Virus record (IMG/VR): IMGVR_UViG_3300020154_000131 | Location: 1-41,018 of that record | Strand: one strand, 5' to 3' | Source: a virus | DNA length: 41,018 bases | Shown here: positions 13,773 to 22,920 of the stretch, piece by piece | Position numbering within the stretch: the first letter of the stretch is position 1 | Layout of the letters: the number at the start of each line of letters is the position of its first letter | Notes under the pieces: generated by a model | The model's input: only the letters and a program-made list of their open reading frames with translations | What the model was told of the DNA's origin: nothing | The model's database searches: none | Position numbers and translations under genes: made by a program

Positions 13773-14149
13773 GCGTTAATTTCGATTTCAACTTTTGGAC
13801 CGTGCTGCTGTTTGTCATGAATTTCAGCCTGGCCTTGTTTGTCGCGATCAGCAACCGCAGCAAGGCCGCCGCTGATGAATTGAAGGCCATGAAAACCGAC
13901 CTGCAAAACGACATCAAGCAATCCAAGGACGCCATTTCCCGACGCATCGAGCAGCACAGCGAGCGGCTGTCGCGCATCGAATCGGACATCGAGAACGCCA
14001 TCGGCGTCGAGGACATGAAGGCAATCCACCGTCGCGTTGACGAAGTGCTGGCCAATTCCAAGATGATGGAAGGCCAACTGTCCGTGATTGCCGACAATTT
14101 GAAAGACATACACAACATCATGCTATCAGGGGGATTCCATGGCCGATAA
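13769..14149 (+). CDS. DUF2730 family protein (Mu gp25-like)
   Basis: A 126-residue protein with an N-terminal transmembrane helix (WTVLLFVMNFSLALFVAIS) and a long coiled coil (KTDLQNDIKQSKDAISRRIEQHSERLSRIESDIENAIG ... VLANSKMMEGQLSVIADNLKDI). This fits the DUF2730 family found between lysis and terminase genes in Mu-like phages. The frame is open further upstream, but the ATG overlapping the zinc-finger stop is chosen. A role in lysis or head assembly has not been established for the family. Confidence 0.82.
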   Translation: MSVNFDFNFWTVLLFVMNFSLALFVAISNRSKAAADELKAMKTDLQNDIKQSKDAISRRIEQHSERLSRIESDIENAIGVEDMKAIHRRVDEVLANSKMMEGQLSVIADNLKDIHNIMLSGGFHGR

Positions 14150-14435
14150 CCGCGCCGATTTACGCCTGCTCATCTTGCAACTGTTGCGCAGCCAGCCCGG
14201 CTACATGGCGCATCAGGAAGTTCTGATCGGCCAACTGCGCGAGCGCGGCCACGCCATCAACCGCGACCAGCTGCACATCGAACTGTCCTGGCTGGACCAA
14301 GTCGCCGACGCGGTCGTCGATCAGGCGGTCGGTGGCGTACACATCGCGACCTTGACCGGCGATGGTCTTGAAGTAGTAGAAGGTCTGCGCGACATCCCCG
14401 GCATCCGCCGTCCGCGCCCCGACGAGATCAACTGA
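14139..14435 (+). CDS. Mu gp26-like protein (VpaChn25_0724 family)
   Basis: A 98-residue winged-helix-like protein (ADLRLLILQLLRSQPGYMAHQEVLIGQLRERGHAINRDQLHIELSWLDQVADAVV ... GVHIATLTGDGLEVVEGL). It ends in the conserved GIRRPRPDEIN just before the small terminase, which marks the VpaChn25_0724 family. It always lies beside DUF3486 genes, so a role in packaging is plausible. It overlaps both neighbours. Confidence 0.85.
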   Translation: MADNRADLRLLILQLLRSQPGYMAHQEVLIGQLRERGHAINRDQLHIELSWLDQVADAVVDQAVGGVHIATLTGDGLEVVEGLRDIPGIRRPRPDEIN

Positions 14436-15010
14436 TGGCCAAGCGCTCACGGATCAAGACCGAAGTCCCGCTAAAAATTCAGAGAGAATTTAACGCACGC
14501 CTGGTGGCCGGCGGCTTTGCCGATTACGCGGGCCTGACCGCCTGGCTGAACGAGCGTCTGGCCGAGGAAGGCCTAGCGGTGCGCATCAGCAAGACTTCGG
14601 CTTTTCGCTATGGCTCTGAGTATCAGGAGCAGTTCGAGCTTGTAATGGCCGAGAATATGCAGATAGGCGAACTCGCCAAGGCTGCGCTGGCCGAAAACGA
14701 GGATTTGGAAGGCGTGGTGCGCGAAGCGACGATCCGCACGATGCAGACTAGACTGCTCAGAATATCGATCTCGCTGCGCGATGCAGAACAAGCGGGCGAC
14801 GATCCGCACCTGCTGGCCAAGACCAGCAGCCAGGTCGCCAAAGCGATCGCGGATCTGGGGCGTATCGATATTATGTCGCAGAAATACAAGGCCGAGATCC
14901 GCCGGCAGGTCCGCCAGGAAGCGGCTGAAGAGCTGACGCAGGAACTCAAGAACGACGGCATCAGCGCCGAGCTGGAAGCCTCCATCAAACGCATACTGAT
15001 CGGCAAGTAA
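14435..15010 (+). CDS. Small terminase subunit (DUF3486, Mu gp27-like)
   Basis: A 191-residue protein opening with KRSRIKTEVPLKIQREFNARLVAGGFADYAGLTAWLNERL, a helix-turn-helix region typical of DUF3486, followed by helical oligomerisation segments. Mu gp27-type proteins recognise phage DNA and feed it to the large terminase for headful packaging starting near the left end. Its first base overlaps the previous stop and its last bases overlap the large-subunit start. Confidence 0.88.
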   Translation: MAKRSRIKTEVPLKIQREFNARLVAGGFADYAGLTAWLNERLAEEGLAVRISKTSAFRYGSEYQEQFELVMAENMQIGELAKAALAENEDLEGVVREATIRTMQTRLLRISISLRDAEQAGDDPHLLAKTSSQVAKAIADLGRIDIMSQKYKAEIRRQVRQEAAEELTQELKNDGISAELEASIKRILIGK

Positions 15011-16551
15011 TGAGCGCGACGGTCGAAGAACTGCAAACCGGCGACTATTTCCCGGAGCATGAACCGGTCCTGCTGGGCTACCAGGCCCGCTGGTTCGAGG
15101 ACGAATCCGAAGTCAAGATCGCTGAGAAGTCGCGCCGGACCGGCCTGACCTGGGCCGAGGCGGCCAGCAATGTCATCACTGCCGCCAAACCCAAGCGCCG
15201 GGGCGGGCGTAATGTGTTTTATGTCGGCAGCCGGCAGGAGATGGCGCTGGAGTATATCGCCGCCTGCGCGCTGTTCGCCAAGGCGTTCAACCAGCTGGCC
15301 GGCGCCGTCTCGGAAGACATCTTCAAGGACGAGGACGGCGGCAAGGACATCCTGACTTATACGATCCGCTTCCCGAACTCGGGCTTCAAGATCACGGCTT
15401 TGTCCTCGCGCCCCTCCAACCTGCGCGGCATGCAGGGCGACGTGGTCATCGACGAGGCGGCGTTCCACGACTCGCTCCACGAGCTGCTGAAGGCGGCCAT
15501 GGCGTTGACCATGTGGGGTGCCCGCGTGCGCATCATCAGCACCCACAACGGCGTCGACAATGAATACAATCAGTATGTCGAGGACGCGCGCGCCGGCCGC
15601 AAGCCCTACAGCGTGCACCGCATCACCCTGGACGACGCGTTAAAAGACGGCGTGTTCAAACGCATCTGCTATGTGACCGGCCAGCCATGGAGCCCGGAAG
15701 CCGAGGCCGCCTGGCGCCAGAAAACCATCGACAACGCGCCCAGCAAGGAAGCCGCCGACGAGGAATATTTCTGCATCCCCAGCCAGTCCGGCGGGGCGGC
15801 CCTGAGCCGCGTGCTGATCGAAGCGCGCATGGACGCGCGCTATCCCGTTATACGGCTCGCCAAGGACAACAGTTTTAACGAATGGCCGGCGCATCTGCGC
15901 GAGGCCGAGATCAAGGACTGGTGCGAGGAAACCCTGCTGCCGCTGCTGAAGCAGCTCGACCCCGCCTTGCAGCACGCCTTCGGCGAGGACTTCGGACGCC
16001 TGGGCGACTTGACCGTAATCGAGCCGATCCAGATCGGCAGCGACCTGCACCGCACCGTCCCGTTCAGCGTCGAACTGCGCAACATCCCGTTCAAGCAGCA
16101 GGAGCAGATCCTGTTTTACATCGTCGACCGGCTGCCGAAGCTGATCGGCGGCGCCCTGGACGCGGGCGGCAACGGCATGTATCTGGCCGAGCAGGCCCGG
16201 CACCGCTACGGCTCCGGCCGCATCCATGAGGTCAAGCTGTCCGACGCCTGGTATCTGGAAAACATGACCCAATTCAAGGCGGCGTTCGAGGACGGCAAGC
16301 TGACCTTGCCAGCCGACGCCGACCAGCTCAACGACCTGCGGGCCTTGCAGGTCATAGGCGGCATCATCAAGCTGCCCAAGGCCAAGACCGAAACCGGCAG
16401 CAACCAGCGCCACGGCGACAGCGCCATCTCGAAAGCGCTGGCCTATTTCGCCAGCCAGCAGGATGCCCAGGTGATTGAATACACCCCCATCCCGGCCAAA
16501 GACAGCCGGCATTGGGACGATGAAGAATTTGCCTCCGATGGAGCCTGGTAA
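15010..16551 (+). CDS. Large terminase subunit (Mu gp28-like)
   Basis: A 513-residue packaging motor. The ATPase half has a deviant Walker A (EKSRRTGLTW, residues 39-48) and Walker B VVIDEAAFHD (Asp148, Glu149). The C-terminal nuclease half has an RNase H-like strand with a conserved acid (GEDFGRLGDLTVIEP, near residue 327), then LIGGALDAGGNGMYLAEQA and KLSDAWYLENM. It cuts and translocates DNA into the prohead through the portal encoded next. Length and order match Mu gp28. Confidence 0.93.
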   Translation: MSATVEELQTGDYFPEHEPVLLGYQARWFEDESEVKIAEKSRRTGLTWAEAASNVITAAKPKRRGGRNVFYVGSRQEMALEYIAACALFAKAFNQLAGAVSEDIFKDEDGGKDILTYTIRFPNSGFKITALSSRPSNLRGMQGDVVIDEAAFHDSLHELLKAAMALTMWGARVRIISTHNGVDNEYNQYVEDARAGRKPYSVHRITLDDALKDGVFKRICYVTGQPWSPEAEAAWRQKTIDNAPSKEAADEEYFCIPSQSGGAALSRVLIEARMDARYPVIRLAKDNSFNEWPAHLREAEIKDWCEETLLPLLKQLDPALQHAFGEDFGRLGDLTVIEPIQIGSDLHRTVPFSVELRNIPFKQQEQILFYIVDRLPKLIGGALDAGGNGMYLAEQARHRYGSGRIHEVKLSDAWYLENMTQFKAAFEDGKLTLPADADQLNDLRALQVIGGIIKLPKAKTETGSNQRHGDSAISKALAYFASQQDAQVIEYTPIPAKDSRHWDDEEFASDGAW

Positions 16552-18140
16552 TGATTTTTTTCGACTGGTTTAAACAAAAGCTGACCCCGGCGCAGGTCAG
16601 GGAGCGGCAGACCGATTCGCCGCGCGCCGCCCATCTGCACCGCGAGTTCGCGGGCCACCCGTCCAAGGGCCTGACGCCGGCCCGGCTGGCCGCCATTCTG
16701 CTGGACGCCGAACAGGGCGACATGATCGCCCAGGCCGAACTGTACATGGACATGCGCGAGAAGGACACGCACATCGACGCCGAGATGCACAAGCGCGAAA
16801 TGGCGGTCAAAAAACTGGACTGGAAGCTGGAACCGCCGCGCAACGCCACGGCGCAGGAGGAGGCCAACACTAAGCGGCTGGAAGACCTGATCCGCGACGA
16901 GCTGGACATCGGCAGCCTGCGCATGGACGCGCTGGACGCCATCGGCCACGGCTATGCCTGCCTCGAACTGGGCTGGGGCCGCACCGCGCAAGGGCTTTGG
17001 TTCCCGAGCCGGATCGAGCACCGCCCGCCGTCCTGGTTCACCTGTCCGCCCGACCAACGCAACACGCTGCACCTGCGCGACAGCGGGGCCAGTTACGGCG
17101 TGCCGCTGCAGCCGTTCGGCTGGATCGTGCACCAGCACAAGTCCCGCGCCGGCTATATCGCCCGCACCGGGCTGTATCGCTCGCTGGCCTGGCCGTATCT
17201 GTTCAAGAACTATTCGGTGCGCGACCTGGCCGAGTTCCTGGAAATCTACGGCCTGCCGATCCGGGTCGGCAAATACCCGGCCACGGCCAGCGACAAGGAG
17301 AAGCGCGACCTGCTGCGCACTGTCTTGAGCATCGGCCACAACGCCGCCGGCATCATCCCCGACAGCATGCAGCTGGAGCTGCAAAGCGTATTGGCCTCCG
17401 GCAACGCCGACTCCTTCAAGACCATGATCGACTGGTGCGAGGCGGCGCAATCGAAAGCGATCCTGGGCGGCACGCTGACCAGTTCCACGGCCGCCAACGG
17501 CAACCGCGCGCTGGGCGACGTGCACAACGAGGTGCGCCTGGACATCCGCGACGACGACGCCACGCAGCTCGACCAGACCTTGTCCGCGCACCTGGTCTAT
17601 CCGATGGCCATGCTCAACGGCCTGTTCGCGGACAACCGCAGCCCGAGCTTCGTCAGCGACACGCAGGAACCGGACGATCTGGCGTTGTATGCCGACGCCC
17701 TGCCCAAGTTGGCCGCCGCCGGCGCCCGAATTCCGGTCAGTTATGTGAACAAGAAACTGAAGATCCCCGAGCCCGAGGAAGGTGAAGCTATTTTAACGGC
17801 AGGGCCCCAATCCCTGCCCGCCGAACCGGCCCAGCAGGCGGCGGCCTCATTGGCGGCGCTGGCGGGAGAACAGAACAAACCCGCTCAGCCGGACGATATC
17901 GACAATACGCCGGTCGATGCGCAGACCGAGCTTCTGTCTGCAGCTGCTGGCGCTTCGATCAAGGGCTGGGTGGACGCGATCGGCAGCAAGGTCGAGCAGG
18001 CAGGCAGCCTGGAAGCATTGCGCGATGAGCTGCTGAGCAGTTACGGCACCATGGACAGCAATGAATTGGTCAAGATCATGCAGTTGGCCTTTGCGGCGGC
18101 CGAGCTGTCGGGGCGCTTCGACGTCACTGAAGAAAAATAA
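16551..18140 (+). CDS. Portal protein (DUF935, Mu gp29-like)
   Basis: A 529-residue DUF935 protein forming the dodecameric DNA channel of the capsid. Conserved pieces include AEMHKREMAVKKLDWKLEPP, LGWGRTAQGLWFPSRIEHRPPSWF, FKNYSVRDLAEFLEIYGLPIRVGKYP and LSAHLVYPMAMLNGL. The C-terminal ~120 residues are Ala/Gln-rich and less conserved. It begins on the last base of the terminase stop. The usual MuF gene does not follow directly, because the methyltransferase gene is inserted after it. Confidence 0.93.
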   Translation: MIFFDWFKQKLTPAQVRERQTDSPRAAHLHREFAGHPSKGLTPARLAAILLDAEQGDMIAQAELYMDMREKDTHIDAEMHKREMAVKKLDWKLEPPRNATAQEEANTKRLEDLIRDELDIGSLRMDALDAIGHGYACLELGWGRTAQGLWFPSRIEHRPPSWFTCPPDQRNTLHLRDSGASYGVPLQPFGWIVHQHKSRAGYIARTGLYRSLAWPYLFKNYSVRDLAEFLEIYGLPIRVGKYPATASDKEKRDLLRTVLSIGHNAAGIIPDSMQLELQSVLASGNADSFKTMIDWCEAAQSKAILGGTLTSSTAANGNRALGDVHNEVRLDIRDDDATQLDQTLSAHLVYPMAMLNGLFADNRSPSFVSDTQEPDDLALYADALPKLAAAGARIPVSYVNKKLKIPEPEEGEAILTAGPQSLPAEPAQQAAASLAALAGEQNKPAQPDDIDNTPVDAQTELLSAAAGASIKGWVDAIGSKVEQAGSLEALRDELLSSYGTMDSNELVKIMQLAFAAAELSGRFDVTEEK

Positions 18141-18180
18141 ATTATCAATACCTAAAAGCTTGCTATGGAAACGATACCGC

Positions 18181-19029
<849 letters not shown>

Positions 19030-19032
19030 ATT

Positions 19033-20298
19033 ATGCCGTTAAACCTATCCCCCACCCAGCTCGCGTTTAACGCCCGAGGCGACGGCACCTTCAACAAGCC
19101 GTTCCAGGAACAGCTCGACTTTTTCCGGCAAAAGCTGAACCTGCCGACCGAGCATTACGACGATATCCTTAAAAGCGCCCATGACCGCGCGTTCGTCGTG
19201 GCCGGTGCCGCCAAGGCCGACCTGCTGACCGACCTGCGCACGGCGGTCGATCAGGCCATCGCCGACGGCAAGAGCATCCAGTGGTTCCGCAAGGAGTTCA
19301 AGGCCATCGTGCAGAAACACGGCTGGGAAGGCTGGACCGGCAGCGACACGCAGGCCGGCCGCGACTGGCGCACGCGCGTGATCTACAAAACCAACATGGC
19401 GGCCAGCTATGCCGCCGGCCGCTGGCAGCAGCTCAACAATCCCGATCTGCTGAAAAGCCGCCCGTACTGGAAATACGTCCATAACGACACAGTCGCCCAT
19501 CCGCGCCCCTTGCATCAGAGCTGGTCCGGGCTGGTGCTGAAACATGACGACCCCTGGTGGCAGGCGCACTTTCCGCCCAACGGCTGGGGCTGCCGCTGCC
19601 GCGTGACGGCCGTGCGGGCATCCGAATACGAAGGCGCGGAAGCGCCTGACGAGGGCGTTTACGTCAAGGAGGACCGCAACGGCGGCCGCCATGTGCTGCC
19701 CAAGGGCGTCGATTACGGCTGGAATTATGCGCCCGGCGCTGGCCTGGTCCCGCGCAATCTGTCCGAGCAGGCCATGGACGCCTGGCGGGCCGCCAAGGCG
19801 GGCGCCTGGGAGACCTTGACGCCCGGCAGCTGGCAAAGCTACGGCCGCCCGGCCCAGGTGCCGCTGGACGAGCACATCGCCGCGACCGGCGAACACTTGA
19901 AAACCGTACCCGATATCATCGCGCTTTTGCGCCAACATTTCGGCGGCGACAGCAAGGTGTTCAGCGTCGGCGGCGCCGATTTCGCCTATCCGGTTATGGT
20001 CGATGCGGTCTCATTGGGCGAACACATCGATCCGGTGCGTTCGAAATGGGTGCCGCTGCTGGATGAGCTGATGACTGACCCTTATGAGGTCTGGGCGATG
20101 TTCCAGCGCCACAAAGGCACCGGCAAGGTAGAGATGCGCGTGCGAGTCATCAAGGGCATCAATAACGACGAGCGGGAAGGCTTGATTCTGATTGCGCAGG
20201 CCAACAAAGGCCAGCTGGAAGGCTGGACCTTCATTCCGGTCCGCACCCTGAATTATTTGAACAAGCAGCGGGAAGGCGTGTTGATTTATGCCCGCTAG
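19033..20298 (+). CDS. MuF minor head protein with C-terminal nuclease-like (PBECR2) domain
   Basis: A 421-residue protein in two parts. Residues 1-~210 are the phage Mu F (head morphogenesis) domain with its hallmark HFPPNGWGCRCRVTAV (Cys187, Cys189). After a linker, residues ~285-421 (HLKTVPDIIALLRQHFGGDSKVFSV ... YEVWAMFQRHKGTGKVEMRVRVI ... GWTFIPVRTLNYLNKQREGVLIYAR) match the PBECR2 family, a predicted RNase-like domain related to barnase/EndoU/colicin E5-D/RelE. MuF proteins are packaged in capsids, so the nuclease part could be injected with the DNA. In plain Mu, gp30 carries out head assembly. The nuclease activity is inferred from family naming. No immunity gene is obvious next to it. 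Confidence 0.88.
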   Translation: MPLNLSPTQLAFNARGDGTFNKPFQEQLDFFRQKLNLPTEHYDDILKSAHDRAFVVAGAAKADLLTDLRTAVDQAIADGKSIQWFRKEFKAIVQKHGWEGWTGSDTQAGRDWRTRVIYKTNMAASYAAGRWQQLNNPDLLKSRPYWKYVHNDTVAHPRPLHQSWSGLVLKHDDPWWQAHFPPNGWGCRCRVTAVRASEYEGAEAPDEGVYVKEDRNGGRHVLPKGVDYGWNYAPGAGLVPRNLSEQAMDAWRAAKAGAWETLTPGSWQSYGRPAQVPLDEHIAATGEHLKTVPDIIALLRQHFGGDSKVFSVGGADFAYPVMVDAVSLGEHIDPVRSKWVPLLDELMTDPYEVWAMFQRHKGTGKVEMRVRVIKGINNDEREGLILIAQANKGQLEGWTFIPVRTLNYLNKQREGVLIYAR

Positions 20299-20333
20299 GG
20301 ATCTCGCCTGCGCGCTCACAGGTGGACCATCGA

Positions 20334-20362
20334 CGGCGGTATCGGAGAGCGCTCCACCGCCG
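20334..20362. other. Strong hairpin between MuF and gpG genes
   Basis: CGGCGGT (20334-20340) pairs with ACCGCCG (20356-20362), and inside it GGAG (20344-20347) pairs with CTCC (20352-20355), leaving a 3-nt bulge. There is no T-run, so termination is unlikely. It may lower or stage expression of the downstream gpG gene. The 97-nt gap is unusually long for this operon. Confidence 0.5.
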
Positions 20363-20395
20363 GCGACAAGTAACAAAGTATAAAACGATTACGCC

Positions 20396-20848
20396 ATGAT
20401 TGAAATACATATAGACGATCGCGACGTGCTGACGGCGCTGCAAGACCTGCAACGCGCCGCCGGCGACCTGCGCCCGGCCCTGGCCGAGATCGGCGAAACC
20501 CTGATCGAATCGACCAAGCAGCGTTTCAGTTCTAAGACTGGGCCGGACGGGCAAGCCTGGCCGGCGAACAGCCCGGTCACGATCGAGCGCAAGGGCCGCG
20601 ATCAGCCGCTGATCGGCGAAACCGGCAGCCTGATGGACGCAATCCATTATAATGTGATCAGCCATGACACGCTGGCGGTCGGCAGCCCGATGGCATATGC
20701 CGCCATGCAGCAGTTCGGCGGCACCAAGGCCGAGTTTCCGCATTTGTGGGGCGATATCCCGGCCCGGCCGTTTCTGGGCGTTTCGGATAACGACCAGGCC
20801 GAGATGCTCGACATCCTCCGCGAGCATTTAGAGGCCGCTTTAAGATAA
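20396..20848 (+). CDS. Virion morphogenesis / tail completion protein (Mu gpG, P2 gpS-like)
   Basis: A 150-residue protein of the phage virion morphogenesis family. It has a helical start (VLTALQDLQRAAGDLRPALAEIGETLIESTKQRFSSKTGPDGQAWP), TIERKGRDQPLIGETGSLMDAIHYNV, AVGSPMAYAAMQQFGGTK and IPARPFLGVSDND. These are the conserved blocks of Mu G and P2 S, which complete the tail or head-tail joint. It closes the first late operon; a 204-nt non-coding gap follows. Confidence 0.9.
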   Translation: MIEIHIDDRDVLTALQDLQRAAGDLRPALAEIGETLIESTKQRFSSKTGPDGQAWPANSPVTIERKGRDQPLIGETGSLMDAIHYNVISHDTLAVGSPMAYAAMQQFGGTKAEFPHLWGDIPARPFLGVSDNDQAEMLDILREHLEAALR

Positions 20849-21003
20849 GCCGATTTCAGGCGTTTTTACGCATCGGCATAGCTCAGTGTATTGGTTTTTT
20901 ATTTTACCCCCGTTAAACCCGCGTTAAATTTCCTTAAATCGCCATTAGCGGCGAAAGTTTCTGCCTGGTCATCGCGCAGAATGCCGAAAAGCCCTAAAAA
21001 ACC
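20849..21003. other. Non-coding gap between the two late operons, with possible terminator
   Basis: GCCGAT (20849-20854) and ATCGGC (20872-20877) form an outer stem, and GCGT/ACGC around TTTT an inner one, directly after the gpG stop. A T-rich GGTTTTTTATTTT follows about 15 nt later. This may end the first late transcript. The remaining bases are AT-rich and show no open frame. The second late promoter begins at 21004. Confidence 0.45.
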
Positions 21004-21052
21004 CTAACCCGCATTAATTTCTAGCCCGGCATCCGCCGCCTAAACTGGCGGC
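21004..21052 (+). promoter_or_regulatory. Late promoter of the protease/capsid/tail operon (copy 2)
   Basis: Near-copy of 11941-11989, aligned without gaps right up to the start codon. TAAACT (21041-21046) is the -10-like hexamer, followed by GGCGGC and the ATG at 21053. CTAA, TTAATT and GCCGCC are shared upstream blocks. In Mu the corresponding gene (I) is also preceded by a C-activated late promoter. Confidence 0.75.
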
Positions 21053-22138
21053 ATGAGCAAACGTCACCCCCACACCATCGCCCTCTCCGCCCAGCTGATC
21101 GAGCTAGGCGGCGCCGCGCCCACCGAATTTAAGTTATTGCCCGCAGGGCAGTTCAAGGCCAAGGACGGCCGCCCACACGGCTTGGACGGCTGGGTGATGA
21201 ACGACGCCAACGCCAAAGCCGTGCTGAGCGCCGCCAGCGCTCAACAGGACAAGTTCCTGATCGACTACGACCACCAGACCCTGCACAGCAAGGCCAACGG
21301 CCAGCCCGCCCCGGCGGCCGGCTGGTTCGGGCGCATGGAATGGCGGCCAGGCGACGGCCTGTTCGCCACCGACGTGGAATGGACGGCCGCCGCTCAAGCC
21401 GCGATCGAGGCCAAGGAATACCGCTACATCAGCCCGGTCCTGAAATACGACCCGAAAACCGGCGACGTTACCGGCGTAATCATGGCCGCTCTGGTCAACT
21501 ATGCTGCCCTGGACGGGCTCACCGATTTGGCCGCCGCCGCGGCGCTTCTCTTTTCAACCCAACCGCAAGAGACACCTATGGATAAAGAACTATTAGCCCT
21601 GCTAGGGCTACCTGACGGCGCCGACCGGAATGCCGTCCTGTCCGCCGTCACGGCGCTGAAGTCCGGCTCCGACCAGGTCGCCGCCCTGTCGGCGCAGGTC
21701 GAGTCATTGAAAGCCCAGACCCCGGACCCGGCCAAATACGTGCCGATCGAGAGCGTCAAGGCGCTGCAAACCGAACTGGCCGCGCTGAGCGCCACCGTCA
21801 ATGCCGACAAGATCAACAAGCTGATCGAGCCGGCCCTGGCCGATGGCCGCCTGCTGCCCGCGCAGAAAGCCTGGGCGGAAAGCCTGGGCAAATCCAACTT
21901 CGCCGCCCTGTCGGCGTATCTGGAGACCGCCCAGCCGATCGCGGCCCTGTCCGGCCTGCAAACCGGCGGCAAGGCGCCGACGGCGGTCGACAAGACCCTG
22001 CCCGTCGAAGATCGCGCCAAGGCCGAGTTCGAAGGCTCCGCCGCCCTGCGCGCCGAGTTCGGCACGGCCGACACGTATGTCGCCTACTGCCGGGCCCAAG
22101 AATCCGGCGCCGTCAAAATCCTGGGAGGTAACGACTAA
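21053..22138 (+). CDS. Prohead protease / scaffold (Mu gpI-like)
   Basis: A 361-residue protein of the Mu-like I protease family. The N-terminal protease half has LIDYDHQTLHSKANGQPAPAAGWFGRMEWRPGDGLFATDVEWTAAAQAAIEAKEYRYISPVLKYD, the conserved His/Ser-containing core of U35-type prohead proteases. After about residue 175 it turns into a helical scaffold (LLALLGLPDGADRNAVLSAVTALKSGSDQVAALSAQVESLKAQ). It matures the prohead by cleaving scaffold and capsid precursors. It is the first gene behind late promoter copy 2, with no ribosome binding site. Confidence 0.92.
   Translation: MSKRHPHTIALSAQLIELGGAAPTEFKLLPAGQFKAKDGRPHGLDGWVMNDANAKAVLSAASAQQDKFLIDYDHQTLHSKANGQPAPAAGWFGRMEWRPGDGLFATDVEWTAAAQAAIEAKEYRYISPVLKYDPKTGDVTGVIMAALVNYAALDGLTDLAAAAALLFSTQPQETPMDKELLALLGLPDGADRNAVLSAVTALKSGSDQVAALSAQVESLKAQTPDPAKYVPIESVKALQTELAALSATVNADKINKLIEPALADGRLLPAQKAWAESLGKSNFAALSAYLETAQPIAALSGLQTGGKAPTAVDKTLPVEDRAKAEFEGSAALRAEFGTADTYVAYCRAQESGAVKILGGND
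21578..22138 (+). CDS. Nested scaffold protein (Mu gpZ-like internal start)
   Basis: An in-frame ATG at 21578 lies exactly where the protease domain ends, with AAGAGA 5 nt upstream. Starting here would give the 186-residue helical scaffold alone (MDKELLALLGLPDGADRN...). Mu makes its scaffold Z from an internal start of gene I in the same way. The site is inferred from position and from the Mu precedent. Confidence 0.6.
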   Translation: MDKELLALLGLPDGADRNAVLSAVTALKSGSDQVAALSAQVESLKAQTPDPAKYVPIESVKALQTELAALSATVNADKINKLIEPALADGRLLPAQKAWAESLGKSNFAALSAYLETAQPIAALSGLQTGGKAPTAVDKTLPVEDRAKAEFEGSAALRAEFGTADTYVAYCRAQESGAVKILGGND

Positions 22139-22905
22139 TGACGACCTTATCAGCCGATAAAATCCGCCCGTATGAAGGCGGCAACCGCAATGAATTCCCC
22201 GTTATCGCCAACGACATCATTTATGAAGGCGCAGCGGTCGGCCTGGCAGCCGCCACGGGACACGCCCAGCCGCTGGCCGCCGGCGACCGCTTCGCTGGTT
22301 TCGCCGAGGCGCGCGCCGATAACACCGGCGGGGCCGCCGCCGCGATTAACGTCAAGGTCATCGAATCCGGCAAGATCGAATTGCCCGTGACCGGCGCCGC
22401 CATCACCGACATCGGCCAGCCGGTCTACGCCCAGGACGACGACACGTTCTCGTTCAACCCTGTGGCCGGCGTGTTCATCGGGTTCGTGCACCGCTTCGTC
22501 AGCGCCGGCGTCGCGGTCGTGGCGTTCGATGCGGCCCGTTATGTCGACCCGTGGGCTAAATATTCTGTGCGCGAGGCGATCGCGGCCGACAAGATGCTGG
22601 ATATCCAGGATAACGGCAAGCTGTTCGTGGTGACGGCCGACGCCAAGGTCATCACCCTGCCGGCCGTGGCCACGCCCGTGAACTGCGCGATCATGAACGG
22701 CGGCGCCTTCGGCACCCTCGCGGTGAATATCTCGCCCGATGCCAACGACAAGATCCAGGGACCGGACTTGCCGGGCACCGACAACAAGGACCTGATCAAC
22801 ACCAAGGCCACGGCACAGCGCGGCGATTACGTCCGCCTGGTCACCGGCGACGCCAACGGCCCGATCGTGGCCGAACTGCGCGGCACCTGGGCAACTGAAT
22901 CTTAA
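22138..22905 (+). CDS. Capsid decoration/cement protein
   Basis: A 255-residue protein between protease and major capsid. The first half (YEGGNRNEFPVIANDIIYEGAAVGLAAATGHAQPLAAGDRFAGFAEARADNTGGAAAAINVKVIESGKIELPV) is the beta-sandwich typical of DUF2190-like capsid cement proteins, which sit on the capsid surface at the three-fold axes. The second half (KYSVREAIAADKMLDIQDNGKLFVVTADAKVITLPAV ... GDYVRLVTGD) is a second beta-rich domain. It starts on the last base of the previous stop. Confidence 0.8.
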   Translation: MTTLSADKIRPYEGGNRNEFPVIANDIIYEGAAVGLAAATGHAQPLAAGDRFAGFAEARADNTGGAAAAINVKVIESGKIELPVTGAAITDIGQPVYAQDDDTFSFNPVAGVFIGFVHRFVSAGVAVVAFDAARYVDPWAKYSVREAIAADKMLDIQDNGKLFVVTADAKVITLPAVATPVNCAIMNGGAFGTLAVNISPDANDKIQGPDLPGTDNKDLINTKATAQRGDYVRLVTGDANGPIVAELRGTWATES

Positions 22906-22920
22906 TCTGAAGGATAAAAC

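Noticed and set aside
16443-17591. 382-codon minus-strand open frame
   Set aside because: Shadow of the terminase and portal genes; no recognisable protein features.
20288-20383. 31-codon open frame between MuF and gpG
   Set aside because: Overlaps the MuF end, has no ribosome binding site, and its coding potential is better explained by the hairpin in the gap.
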